Shown piece by piece: positions 1 to 8,061 of a stretch of 36,718 bases of DNA. The notes below the pieces were generated by a model. The model had not been told where the DNA came from. It did no database searches and worked only from the letters and a program-made list of their open reading frames with translations. This DNA is from Myxococcales bacterium. Its GTDB lineage: Bacteria; Myxococcota_A; Polyangia; Polyangiales; Ga0077539. Location: assembly GCA_016792845.1 (NCBI GenBank), contig JAEUKH010000036.1, forward strand, positions 1 to 36,718. The letters are read 5' to 3'. Every line of letters starts with the position of its first letter. The first letter of the stretch is position 1. The translations under genes were made by a program, and so were the position numbers.

Positions 1-159
1 TCCTGGCAGGGAGAGGGGGGTGCGAGGGCGGGCGCCCCACAGGGGGTGAGGTCGCGCAGGCGTTGGGGCGCGGCACAACCTCGTCGGATTGGGCACTTCG
101 CCCCCTCGGCCGACGCCACCACATTTGCCGACACAGCCTAGCGGCCCCGCCGCGCACCG
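1..159. other. No gene recognised at left edge
   Basis: No coding frame with family resemblance or a ribosome binding site is visible. The stretch lies downstream of the minus-strand kelch-like lipoprotein gene. It shows no hairpin with a T-tract that could be called a terminator. Confidence 0.4.
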
Positions 160-1737
160 TCAGGGGCTCGGGGCCGCCGCGCACGAGAGGCTGAGGCCGC
201 GGAAGACCCCCGTGTCGGTGCCGTCTCCTTCGAGCTCGGCCTCGACCTGAACCGTGGCGGTGTCGGGCGGGAGGCGCAGGGCGCGGGTCTCGACGGCGTC
301 GCTCCAGTCGCTCCAGGTGTTGGGCGCAGCGCGGGCGGCGACGCGGAAGCGCACGCGCACGCCGGGGCCCGAGGCGTCGACCGAGAGGGCTTCGAGGGTG
401 CGACCGGCGACCGCGAGGGGGCCGCTCGTCCACGCGCCGATGCGGGCGCGGCCGGGGTCTGTTTCGAGGGCGCTGCGCCACACCGTGCGGGGGTAGTTGG
501 TGTTGAAGGCCGCGCTCTCGCCGGGGTCGCAGGCCGTGCGACCGCCCACGATCCAGAGGTTGTTCTGGTGGTCGCGTCGCAAGATGAAATCGCTGCGCGA
601 GCGCGGCATCGCGGCCCCCTCGGCGGCGCCGCCCTGCCACGCCCCGAGGCCGCCGTCGGGGTTCACCTCGGCCCACCACACGTCGCGGTAGTTGGCGCCG
701 CCGACGTCGCCGCAGCGCGAGTTGCCGCCCTCGCGACCGCCCGCCATCACGATGCGACCGCCCACCATCAGCGCCTTCTGGTCGTAGTTCGGCACCGGGA
801 GCTCGCCCGCGCTGCGCCACGCCGAGAGCGCGCCGTCGTTGCCGATGTCGGCCACCCAGACCCGCCGCTCGATGTTGGCCCGGAGCTGGCAATTCTTTCG
901 CCGACACCCGCCAAGAACCCAAATGTTTCGCGAGGTTGCGGCACCCGCGATGAACTGCAACGCGCCCTCGGGCACGGGGGTGGTGACGCGCCACGGGCCG
1001 ATCGACCCATCGGGCAAGAGGGCCGCCACGCTCACGTCGTCGTGGGCGTCGAAGCCGTCGTCGCCGACCAGGGTGTAGAGAAACCCGCGGGCGATCACGG
1101 CCTCGTGCCCGAAGCGGCGACGGGGGTTGTCGGGGCCGCGCTGCCACGGCGTGAGGTCGCCCTCGCCGGGGGTCACGAACCAGCTCGCGACCTGCTGGCG
1201 AAAGCTGTCGTTGCCGAGGCTCTGGCCGCCGCCGGTGAGGTACATGCGCCCGGCGTGGGCCAAGACGATGTGGTCGATGATGCCGAACATGAAGGGCGTG
1301 GCGGTGCGCCAGGGGCCCGCGCGGCCGTCGGCGTCGAGGGTGCTCACCAAGAGCGAGGCCTCGCCGTTGAAGCGGTCTTGCTGGCCGCCGAGCACGTAGA
1401 GGCGCCCGTCGTAGAGGTCGCCGTCGCTGTCGTGGGCGCCCCGCGGGAGGGTCTCGCCGGCCTCGACCCAAGGGCCCGGGTGGAGCCTTGGCGAGAGCAC
1501 CACGCCGCCGCGGGCCGGGTCGGCCACGACGTTCAGGCCCTCGTGGGGGGCCGTGTGGCGACCCTCGGCGGGCAAGAGCGCGGCGGCGCCTTCGAGGCTG
1601 AGGCAGCGCCCCGCCGAAGGGCCCGCGTCGGGGGTCACCGCCGCGTCGGCGGGGCTCGCGGCCGCGTCGGGGGGCGCGCCGTCGCCGCAAGAGGCGAGGG
1701 CGCCGAGGGCGAGGATCGGCAAAGTGAGGGGGCGCAT
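160..1737 (-). CDS. Kelch/galactose-oxidase-like outer-surface lipoprotein
   Basis: The 525-aa product begins with a lipoprotein signal peptide ending in a LASC lipobox (Cys17), then an Ala/Asp/Pro-rich linker to about residue 40. The rest is a run of beta-propeller-like units. They contain phrases such as LYVLGGQ, MYLTGGG, IWVLGGC, IVMAGGR and LWIVGGR, each followed by a GPW, GAW or SAW turn, which is the kelch/galactose-oxidase pattern. The longer open frame upstream is antisense to speA, so I start at the ATG just before the signal peptide. The likely role is a secreted or outer-membrane beta-propeller scaffold; no catalytic residues are evident. The gene is divergent from speA with about 170 bp between the starts. 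The function is unknown and the fold call is inference from the motifs. Confidence 0.85.
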   Translation of the reverse strand: MRPLTLPILALGALASCGDGAPPDAAASPADAAVTPDAGPSAGRCLSLEGAAALLPAEGRHTAPHEGLNVVADPARGGVVLSPRLHPGPWVEAGETLPRGAHDSDGDLYDGRLYVLGGQQDRFNGEASLLVSTLDADGRAGPWRTATPFMFGIIDHIVLAHAGRMYLTGGGQSLGNDSFRQQVASWFVTPGEGDLTPWQRGPDNPRRRFGHEAVIARGFLYTLVGDDGFDAHDDVSVAALLPDGSIGPWRVTTPVPEGALQFIAGAATSRNIWVLGGCRRKNCQLRANIERRVWVADIGNDGALSAWRSAGELPVPNYDQKALMVGGRIVMAGGREGGNSRCGDVGGANYRDVWWAEVNPDGGLGAWQGGAAEGAAMPRSRSDFILRRDHQNNLWIVGGRTACDPGESAAFNTNYPRTVWRSALETDPGRARIGAWTSGPLAVAGRTLEALSVDASGPGVRVRFRVAARAAPNTWSDWSDAVETRALRLPPDTATVQVEAELEGDGTDTGVFRGLSLSCAAAPSP

Positions 1738-1749
1738 CCGAGGGGGCCG

Positions 1750-1755
1750 ACGGTA
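1750..1755 (-). promoter_or_regulatory. Possible -10 box of kelch-like lipoprotein
   Basis: The minus strand reads TACCGT, ending 12 nt before the ATG. Transcription starting about 7 nt further on would leave a leader of only a few bases. I see no Shine-Dalgarno before this start. No convincing -35 element is visible. Confidence 0.3.
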
Positions 1756-1898
1756 ACAAGAAAGTGAAGTGTTCTGACGCTCTTTCGCGGGGCGTGCGGC
1801 GACCCTTGACGGGGGCGGCGCGGTGCTGTTGATTCCGCCGCCAAAAGCGCGAGACCCGGTCGGGGCCCCTCGGTGGGGCATCGCCCGCGTCGTGCCGC

Positions 1899-1904
1899 GA
1901 GGAG
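1899..1904 (+). promoter_or_regulatory. Shine-Dalgarno of speA, supports a TTG start
   Basis: GAGGAG sits 7 nt before the TTG at 1912. The in-frame ATG at 1873 has no such site and would add 13 residues with no family resemblance. The site therefore decides the start. Confidence 0.7.
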
Positions 1905-1911
1905 TACTTCG

Positions 1912-3900
1912 TTGGAAGAGACCACCCCGACGCCTTGGAGCGTCGACGATGCCACCGCCCTCTACATGATCGACCGCTGGGGCGGCGGGTACTTCAGCGT
2001 AGGCGAAGACGGCAAGCTCTGCGTCGCCCCGCGGCGTGGGGCTGGGCCGCAGATCCCTATTCTCGATGTCGTGCGCGAGTGCGCGGCCGAAGAGGGCCTG
2101 CAGACGCCGCTCTTGATTCGCTTTCAAGACATCTTGCACGACCGCGTGCGCGAGATCAACGACGCCTTCGCCCGCGCCGTGGCCGAGAACAAGTACGGCG
2201 CCGAGTACCGCGGCGTGTACCCGATCAAGGTCAATCAGCTCCGCGAGGTGCTCGAAGAGATTCTCGATGCGGGTCGGCCCTACCACTACGGCATCGAGGT
2301 GGGGTCGAAGCCCGAGGTCTTCGCGGGGCTCAGCGTGCACACCGACAACGACTCGCTCTTGGTCTGCAACGGCTACAAAGACGACAACTTCATTCGCACC
2401 GCGCTCATCGGGCGCAAGCTCGGCAAGAAGGTCATCCTCATTGCCGAGAAGCTCCAAGAGGTGCGCGCCATCGTGCGGGTGGCCAAAGAGATGAACGTCG
2501 AGCCCCTCATCGGGCTGCGCGTGCGGCTGCTCTCGAAGGGCGCGGGCAAGTGGGCCACCTCGGGGGGCGAGCACGCCAAGTTCGGCCTCTCGACCATCGA
2601 GATCCTCGAAGCGCTCTACACCCTGCGCGAGGCCGGGATGCAGGAGTCGTTCAAGCTCCTCCATTTTCACATCGGCTCGCAGGTGCCCGACATCTTGATC
2701 GTGAAGCGGGCCGTGCGCGAGGCGGCGCGCTACTACGCGAAGCTGCGGCAGGCGGGGCACAACCTCGAGTACATCGACGTGGGCGGCGGGCTCGCGGTCG
2801 ATTACGACGGCTCGCGCAGCACCTTCCACTCGTCGATGAACTACTCGATCCAAGAGTACGCCGACTCGGTGGTGTACGAGGTGATGGCGGTCTGCGACGA
2901 AGAGCGGGTGCCGCACCCGTACATCGTGAGCGAGTCGGGGCGCGCCGTGGTGGCCCATCACTCGGTGCTCGTGGTCGAGGTCTTCGGCAGCATCGAGAAG
3001 ACGCCCTCGGCGCCGTACTCGCCGCCCGAGGTCGACCACAAGCTCGTGCGAGATTTGAAGTACCTCCGCGACCACCTCTCGCAGAAGAACCTCACCACGA
3101 GCTGGCACGACCTGGTCGACGTCAAAGAAGAGTCGCAGAAGATGTTCGAGCTCGGGCTCTTGCCCCTCGACGCCAAGGCCTACGTCGAGTCGCTCTACTG
3201 GGAGCTCGCCGAAGAGATCCAGCGCCGCGCCGCGAGCCTCGCGCCGGAAGAGCGCCCCGAAGATTTCGCCGACCTGAGCAATCAGCTCGCCGACCAGCAT
3301 ATTTGTAACTTCTCGGTGTTCCAGTCGCTGCTCGATCATTGGGCGCTCGGGCAGCTCTTCCCGATTGTGCCGATCCACCGGTTGAACGAGAAGCCGAGCC
3401 TCGACGCGACGCTCGTCGACATCACCTGCGACTCTGACGGCAAGGTGTCGAAGTTTGTCGACCTCAACGACGTGCGCGACACCCTCTCGCTGCACGACCC
3501 CGCGGGCGGCCCGTACTACCTCGGCATCTTCCTCACCGGGGCGTACCAAGACATCATGGGCGACCTGCACAACCTCTTCGGTCGCGTGAACGAGGCCCAC
3601 GTCTTCCTCGACGACGACGACGAGCGCGGCTACTACGTCGAAGAGACCATCGAGGGCAACACCATCGGTGATGTGCTCGAAATGACTCAGTATTTCTCGA
3701 AAGACCTGGCCCTCCGCATGAAGAGCCAGATCGACGCCGCGATCAAGGCCGACAAGCTCAAGCCCGTCGAGGGCATGCGGCTCCTGGCCGAGTACGAGCG
3801 CGGTCTCAAAGACCAGACCTACCTCACGCTCGTGCACGAGGGCGAGCCGGTGCCGAAGCACGCGCGGCGCCCCTCGCTGCCGCCGCCCGCGGCGAAGTAA
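1912..3900 (+). CDS. speA: Biosynthetic arginine decarboxylase (SpeA)
   Basis: PLP-dependent arginine decarboxylase, converting arginine to agmatine plus CO2 in polyamine synthesis. It is cytosolic and about 662 aa, the usual SpeA length. The N-terminus WSVDDATALYMIDRWGGGYF matches the family. VYPIKVNQ carries the PLP lysine (about K106 from the TTG start). HFHIGSQ and IDVGGGLAVDYDGS form the barrel sites, and DITCDSDGK near the C-terminal third holds the conserved Cys/Asp of the alanine-racemase-fold decarboxylases. I prefer TTG 1912 because of the GAGGAG 7 nt upstream; ATG 1873 is the alternative. No speB-like agmatinase is adjacent. The next gene is convergent, 41 bp away. Confidence 0.95.
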   Translation: MEETTPTPWSVDDATALYMIDRWGGGYFSVGEDGKLCVAPRRGAGPQIPILDVVRECAAEEGLQTPLLIRFQDILHDRVREINDAFARAVAENKYGAEYRGVYPIKVNQLREVLEEILDAGRPYHYGIEVGSKPEVFAGLSVHTDNDSLLVCNGYKDDNFIRTALIGRKLGKKVILIAEKLQEVRAIVRVAKEMNVEPLIGLRVRLLSKGAGKWATSGGEHAKFGLSTIEILEALYTLREAGMQESFKLLHFHIGSQVPDILIVKRAVREAARYYAKLRQAGHNLEYIDVGGGLAVDYDGSRSTFHSSMNYSIQEYADSVVYEVMAVCDEERVPHPYIVSESGRAVVAHHSVLVVEVFGSIEKTPSAPYSPPEVDHKLVRDLKYLRDHLSQKNLTTSWHDLVDVKEESQKMFELGLLPLDAKAYVESLYWELAEEIQRRAASLAPEERPEDFADLSNQLADQHICNFSVFQSLLDHWALGQLFPIVPIHRLNEKPSLDATLVDITCDSDGKVSKFVDLNDVRDTLSLHDPAGGPYYLGIFLTGAYQDIMGDLHNLFGRVNEAHVFLDDDDERGYYVEETIEGNTIGDVLEMTQYFSKDLALRMKSQIDAAIKADKLKPVEGMRLLAEYERGLKDQTYLTLVHEGEPVPKHARRPSLPPPAAK

Positions 3901-3941
3901 AGCCCGTCACAGCCCCAGACGCCCCGGGGGCCTCGCGACGC

Positions 3942-4637
3942 TCACACGTCGGGAGCGCCCTGCGCGGCACGGCCTTCGGACTGCGGCGCCGGCAGCACCC
4001 ACAGGCTCAGCATCGCGAAGTACGGAGTGGTGAAGGTCGCCGCGAGGAGCTCCCACGACGGCAGCGGCCGCACGCCCACCGCGGCGGTCGCCGAGACCGC
4101 CACCCCCCCCAGCACCGAGACGGCGGTGAGGGCCCAGGCCGCCCGCCGCGACCCGCTTCGGAGCGCCCACGCCGTGGCCGCGAGCGCCGCGAGGTCGACG
4201 CCCGTCGCGAGGCCCACGAACCACCACGGGAGCCACCCCGACGCCCCCGCCAGCACCCGCGCGAGGCCGAGCCCGCGCAAGAGCCCCGGCAGCGCCCGCG
4301 GCGCGCGGTTGAGGCCCGCCAGCACCCGCCGCACCGGCGCGAGGGCCGTGAGCCCGACGGCCAGCAAGACCGTGGCGCTCATCTCGACGGCCCCCATGGC
4401 GCGGCGCTGCGAGGCGAGTACGACGGCCGCGACGAGCCACCCGAGGCCCAGCGCGAGGGCCCCGAGGCTCACCCCGAGGCGCCCGCGCGAGGGCCCGCCG
4501 TCGGGGGTCGCGGCGCCGAGCGGCAGGGCCGAGGCCGCGAGCACCGCGGTGACCGAGAGACCGAGAAAGAGGGCGAAGAGAATGCGCTGCGTGTCCACGT
4601 CGGTGAGGGGTGCTTTTGGGGTACTGTCGCGCGCCAT
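3942..4637 (-). CDS. Integral membrane protein of unknown function
   Basis: A 231-aa protein with about six hydrophobic segments, including ILFALFLGLSVTAVLAA near residue 20 and LGALALGLGWLVAAVVLA, with further helices around residues 85-105, 130-155, 165-190 and 200-220. There is no family motif I recognise. The chosen ATG overlaps by 2 nt the start codon of the divergent hydrolase gene. A longer in-frame start at 4685 would run 50 nt into that gene. No Shine-Dalgarno is visible before the chosen start, so the N-terminus is uncertain; an internal GTG before the first helix is also possible. It is convergent with speA. Confidence 0.65.
   Translation of the reverse strand: MARDSTPKAPLTDVDTQRILFALFLGLSVTAVLAASALPLGAATPDGGPSRGRLGVSLGALALGLGWLVAAVVLASQRRAMGAVEMSATVLLAVGLTALAPVRRVLAGLNRAPRALPGLLRGLGLARVLAGASGWLPWWFVGLATGVDLAALAATAWALRSGSRRAAWALTAVSVLGGVAVSATAAVGVRPLPSWELLAATFTTPYFAMLSLWVLPAPQSEGRAAQGAPDV
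4622..4627 (+). promoter_or_regulatory. TACTGT -10-like box, 8 nt before hydrolase ATG
   Basis: TACTGT fits TAnnnT and ends 8 nt before the ATG at 4636, so transcription would start at or within a base or two of the start codon. There is no Shine-Dalgarno at a useful distance. This fits a leaderless mRNA. Confidence 0.4.
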
Positions 4638-5574
4638 GCAATCGTCATCGTTCACCCTGCGCGCCCGCGACGGGGTCGAGGTCACCGTTCACTGTTGGCG
4701 CCCCGACGGCGAGGTCAAAGCGACGCTCCAGATTGTCCACGGCATGGCCGAGCACGGGGCCCGCTACGCGCGCTTCGCCGAGGCCGCGACGGCCCGCGGC
4801 TTCGCGGTGTACGCCGACGACCACCGCGGTCACGGCAAGACCGCCGCCGACGCCGACACGGGCTTCTTCGCCGCCGCGCACGGCTGGCGCGCCGTCCTCG
4901 ACGACCTCTACCGCCTCAGCGATCACATCGTGGGCGAACACAGCGGCGTGCCCCGGGCCATCTTTGGCCACAGCATGGGGAGCTTCTTCACCCAACAAAT
5001 GCTCTTCGAGCGCGGCGAGCCCTACGCCGCCGCGGTGCTCTCGGGTTCGAGCTCTGGGGTCGCCAACCCGCTCGCGCCCATCGGCCGGCTCGTGGCCCGC
5101 ATCGAGCGCGCGCGGCTCGGCCCGCGGGGTCGCTCGGCGCTCTTGACCAAGCTCTCGTTCGGCCATTTCAACAACGCGTTCAAGCCCGCCCGCACCGACT
5201 TCGATTGGCTCTCGCGCGACCCCGCCGAGGTCGACCGCTACCTCGCCGACCCGCGGTGCGGCTTCGAGGTCACAACCCAACTGTGGATCGACCTCCTCGA
5301 CGCTCTGCCTGGCCTCGCGGCGCCCGAGAATCTCGCGAAGGTGCCTCGATCGCTGCCGATTTTGGTGGTCTCGGGGGCGCTCGACCCGATTCACACAGGG
5401 CAGAAGGGCCTCCGCCGCCTGGTCGCTGATTATGCAAAATCTGGCCATGACCGGGTGACCTTGAAGACATACCCGGGCGCTCGGCACGAGCTGGTGAACG
5501 AGACCAACCGAGACGAAATTTCGCGCGACATTCTCGATTGGGTTGAATCAAATTTCGGCGCGGCGGGGCGTTGA
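4636..5574 (+). CDS. Alpha/beta hydrolase, monoacylglycerol-lipase-like
   Basis: A 312-aa serine hydrolase of the Hydrolase_4/MAG-lipase type. The oxyanion region is VHGMAEHGARY with YADDHRGHGKT. The nucleophile elbow is GHSMGS (Ser113), the acid is probably Asp250 in VVSGALDPIHTG, and the catalytic His is His284 in YPGARHELVNE. The HG-x-AEH and DHRGHG signatures are typical of monoacylglycerol lipases and lysophospholipases. There is no signal peptide, so it is probably cytoplasmic. The substrate is inferred from family only. The longer open frame upstream lies antisense to the membrane-protein gene, so the ATG at 4636 is preferred. Confidence 0.88.
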   Translation: MQSSSFTLRARDGVEVTVHCWRPDGEVKATLQIVHGMAEHGARYARFAEAATARGFAVYADDHRGHGKTAADADTGFFAAAHGWRAVLDDLYRLSDHIVGEHSGVPRAIFGHSMGSFFTQQMLFERGEPYAAAVLSGSSSGVANPLAPIGRLVARIERARLGPRGRSALLTKLSFGHFNNAFKPARTDFDWLSRDPAEVDRYLADPRCGFEVTTQLWIDLLDALPGLAAPENLAKVPRSLPILVVSGALDPIHTGQKGLRRLVADYAKSGHDRVTLKTYPGARHELVNETNRDEISRDILDWVESNFGAAGR

Positions 5575-5696
5575 TTGGGCGTTGACGGCGGGGCCCGATT
5601 CGACGAGCCTCGCGGGCGTCAACGAAGCGCTGCGGGCCCCTTCGACGCGACGATGCGGGTGGGGGCGCGGGGCGCGACAAATCACAGGAGTCGACG

Positions 5697-5936
5697 ATGA
5701 GCGTTCTCAAGCGTGGTTCGAAGGGTGACGATGTGCGCGACCTTCAGAATCAACTCAACAAGATGGGCTACGGCCTCTCGGTTGACGGCGATTTTGGCCC
5801 CGGCACAGAAGAGGCCGTGAAGCACTTGCAGACCGCCTTCGGGTACACGGTTGATGGCTCGGTGGGTGATGGCACCCGCTTCCTCATCAACCAGCAGCTC
5901 GGCTTCGGGTGGAACAAGGACGCCCCCAAGGGCTGA
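5697..5936 (+). CDS. Small peptidoglycan-binding-domain protein
   Basis: A 79-aa protein that is almost entirely one PG_binding_1 domain. LKRGSKGDDVRDLQNQLNKMGY is followed by VDGDFGPGTEEAVKHLQ and VDGSVGDGT, the three-helix fold that binds cell-wall peptides. AGGAG lies 6 nt before the ATG, giving good support for the start. There is no signal peptide and no catalytic domain. It may be an immunity-like or adaptor fragment, or may be exported by a non-Sec route. It stands alone, with a hairpin just downstream. Confidence 0.8.
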   Translation: MSVLKRGSKGDDVRDLQNQLNKMGYGLSVDGDFGPGTEEAVKHLQTAFGYTVDGSVGDGTRFLINQQLGFGWNKDAPKG

Positions 5937-5941
5937 CCCCC

Positions 5942-5957
5942 CGCCGCGTGTGCGGCG
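5942..5957 (+). terminator. GC hairpin after the peptidoglycan-binding gene
   Basis: CGCCGC, loop GTGT, GCGGCG form a 6-bp perfect stem 5 nt after the stop codon. No T-tract follows, so it is at best a weak terminator or an mRNA-stabilising hairpin. Confidence 0.3.
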
Positions 5958-6152
5958 CGTGAGGGCTCGCAGCAGGTCACCCGTCGACCCGCCGCGGGCC
6001 CTTCGCGTTTGGGCCCCCTCACCCCGCCCCAAGGCGCGCCCACGCCGCCGAGACAGCCCAGCGCGTTGGGGTTCGCGCGAGACGCCGATGGCCCAAATGC
6101 GTTCGGCGAGAGACCCGCACCTCGTGAGAGGAGAGATCACCCGCCGAACAAT

Positions 6153-6230
6153 TGGTCGGGGCGACTGGATTCGAACCAGCGACCCCTAGACCCCCAGTCT
6201 AGTGCGCTAACCAGGCTGCGCTACGCCCCG
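6153..6230 (-). tRNA. tRNA-Pro (anticodon GGG)
   Basis: Read on the minus strand, the acceptor arms CGGGGCG and CGCCCCG pair perfectly and A73 is followed by an encoded CCA. The D arm has GCGC and GCGC. The anticodon stem CTAGA/TCTAG encloses the loop CTGGGGG, giving anticodon GGG, proline. The T arm carries TTCGAAT. All cloverleaf parts are present, including the encoded CCA end. Confidence 0.95.
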
Positions 6231-6370
6231 AACCAACCGCTGCGTCGCCGCAGGGGAGGCGGAAGATACACTCACCCCACCACAGCGCAACAACAATCGA
6301 CAGGGCTCACCCCACTTCGCATCTTTTCACGCGTCGGGCGGCCATTCACGCTACAGCGCGAGGCCCAACG

Positions 6371-7147
6371 ATGACAGAGAGCGCCCCCCCGCTGGTGGTC
6401 GTGACCAACGACGACGGCATTCATTCGCCTGCCCTTCACGCCCTCGCACGGGCGCTCGCGCCGCTGGCCGAGGTCTACATCGTCGCGCCCGAGACCGAGC
6501 AGTCGAGCGTGTCGCACGCCATCACCTTGGCGCGGCCGCTGCGGCTCCGCACGCTCTCGCCGCGGGTGATGACCCTCGACGGCACGCCCGCCGATTGCAG
6601 CTACGTGGCGCTGCACCACCCGGGGCTCTTGCCGCGGGCGCCGACCCTGGTGGTGAGCGGCATCAACCTCGGGCCGAACCTCGGCACCGACGTGTTCTAC
6701 TCGGGCACCGTGGCGGGCGCGCGGGAGGCGACCTTTCGGGGCGTGCCCGGGGTGGCCTTCTCGATGCCGACCCGGGCCGATGTTGAACAGTGTTCAACAC
6801 ACGCCGCGACCCTGGTGGCGCGGATGCTCGGATGGCGCGCGGCGAACCCCGCGGCGGCGCCGCCGGTGCTCAACGTGAACTTCCCCGAGGGGGTGCCCCG
6901 GGGCGTGAAGCGTTGCACCCTCGGGGTGCGCGAGTACGAGAACGTCGTCGAGGTCAGAAACGACCCCCGCGGCCGGCAGTACCTCTGGATCGGCGGCCCG
7001 AAGGTCACGCACCCCCTCCAGGTCGGCAGCGACACCGAGGCCTTCGAAGCGGGCTACATCACCGTCACGGCCCTCTCGCTCGACATGAACGGCGTCGACC
7101 CGCGGCCCGCCGACGCGTTGCTGGGGCCGCTCTCCCCTGCCCCCTAA
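6371..7147 (+). CDS. surE: 5'/3'-nucleotidase SurE
   Basis: A 258-aa survival protein SurE, a metal-dependent nucleoside monophosphate phosphatase. Metal ligands are Asp14-Asp15 in VVTNDDG, Ser45 in EQSSVSHAIT and Asn99 in SGINLGPNLG. The long signature GTDVFYSGTVAGAREA is intact. GAGG lies 7 nt before the ATG. The stop codon overlaps by 4 nt the stop of the convergent menC gene. Codons 138-143 (V E Q C S T) are written GTT GAA CAG TGT TCA ACA, unusually A/T-rich, and form part of a 19-bp perfect palindrome listed separately. Confidence 0.96.
   Translation: MTESAPPLVVVTNDDGIHSPALHALARALAPLAEVYIVAPETEQSSVSHAITLARPLRLRTLSPRVMTLDGTPADCSYVALHHPGLLPRAPTLVVSGINLGPNLGTDVFYSGTVAGAREATFRGVPGVAFSMPTRADVEQCSTHAATLVARMLGWRAANPAAAPPVLNVNFPEGVPRGVKRCTLGVREYENVVEVRNDPRGRQYLWIGGPKVTHPLQVGSDTEAFEAGYITVTALSLDMNGVDPRPADALLGPLSPAP
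6781..6799. repeat. 19-bp palindrome inside surE
   Basis: TGTTGAACAGTGTTCAACA has two 9-bp arms that are exact reverse complements around one central G. It is built from A/T-rich codons in a gene that otherwise uses C/G-ending codons. It resembles two intergenic palindromes at 12199 and 34953 in sharing ACA-N-TGT at the centre and TGTT/AACA at the outside. Confidence 0.7.
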
Positions 7148-8061
7148 TCGCGGTCTTCGTCGATGCCTTGGGCCCACCCGGGGGCTCCGAGTCGCTCGGC
7201 GAGGGCGCGCACCCCGCGGCGCCCCACGGGGCCCTCGAAGCAGTGGGTGACGATCACCCCGAGGCCCGCGGCCCGAGCGTACGCATCGAGGGCGAGACAG
7301 CCCGAGACTCCGTGCAAGGTCGGCTTGAGCACGAGGGCCTTGCACCCTCGGGGCGCGCCCGCGAGCCGCGCGGCGAAGCCTGGCAGCGAGAGCGACTCGT
7401 CGGCCGCCCAGGGGCCGGCGTCGAGCGCCAAGAGGGCCTCTCCCGAGAGGGGCTCTTCGACGACATCGACCCTGAGCCCGTGCAGCATGGCGAGGGCGCG
7501 ACGGGCGAGCTCGGGGCTCCAGGCGCCGTTGGCGTCGAGGCGCCAGGTCACCGCGGGGTGGCGCTGGGCGAGGCGGCAGAGCGCGCGGTGCTCGTCGTGC
7601 CAGCGGCCGGGGGCGCCGACCTTGAGCTTGAGGGTGGTGAAACCCGCGGCGACCTTTCGTGCGGCGCGCGCGTCGATGCTGGGGTCGAGTGCGGGGCCGA
7701 GCATGGCGTTGACGTCGACGACGCGGCGGGGGCGCGCGGCCAGGGCCGGGAGCGCTTGGGGGTCGAGTTGAAAGAGCGCCCATTCAAGGGCGAAGCGCAG
7801 CGATGGGGGCCAGGCCGGGTCGATGTGCAGCACGACGGGCCCGGCAGGCGCGGTTGCGAGGGCGTCGAGGGTCGCGCAGACCGCGTCGAGGGTGTCGCTT
7901 GAGTAGCCGGGCAAGGGCGCCGCTTCGCCGTGGGCCGCGCGGCCTGCGGCGTCGGTCAGGGTCACGACCGCGCGGGGGCGTTGGGGCACCGCGAGGGTGG
8001 CGTGGCCGACGGGGCGGGCGAAGGTCTCGTCTTCGCGGGCCCAGGTCAGCGAGGCGATCAT
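7144..8061 (-). CDS. menC: o-Succinylbenzoate synthase-like enolase-superfamily enzyme
   Basis: A 305-aa muconate-lactonizing-type enolase-superfamily protein. The lysine pair is LKLKVG (K145/K147). Metal ligands are Asp176 in RLDANGAW, Glu202 in VEEPL and Asp221 in ADESL, and the second general-base lysine is Lys246 in LVLKPTLHG. This residue order fits MenC (SHCHC dehydration in menaquinone synthesis), although OSBS, N-succinylamino-acid racemase and dipeptide epimerases share it. No other men genes are in the window, so the substrate is inference. Its ATG overlaps the stop of the PrsW gene (ATGA), giving translational coupling. Its stop overlaps that of surE. Confidence 0.85.
   Translation of the reverse strand: MIASLTWAREDETFARPVGHATLAVPQRPRAVVTLTDAAGRAAHGEAAPLPGYSSDTLDAVCATLDALATAPAGPVVLHIDPAWPPSLRFALEWALFQLDPQALPALAARPRRVVDVNAMLGPALDPSIDARAARKVAAGFTTLKLKVGAPGRWHDEHRALCRLAQRHPAVTWRLDANGAWSPELARRALAMLHGLRVDVVEEPLSGEALLALDAGPWAADESLSLPGFAARLAGAPRGCKALVLKPTLHGVSGCLALDAYARAAGLGVIVTHCFEGPVGRRGVRALAERLGAPGWAQGIDEDRD

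Noticed and set aside
1873..1911. ATG at 1873 as the speA start
   Set aside because: The TTG at 1912 has GAGGAG 7 nt upstream and begins near the conserved family N-terminus, while the 13 extra residues are Arg-rich with no match.
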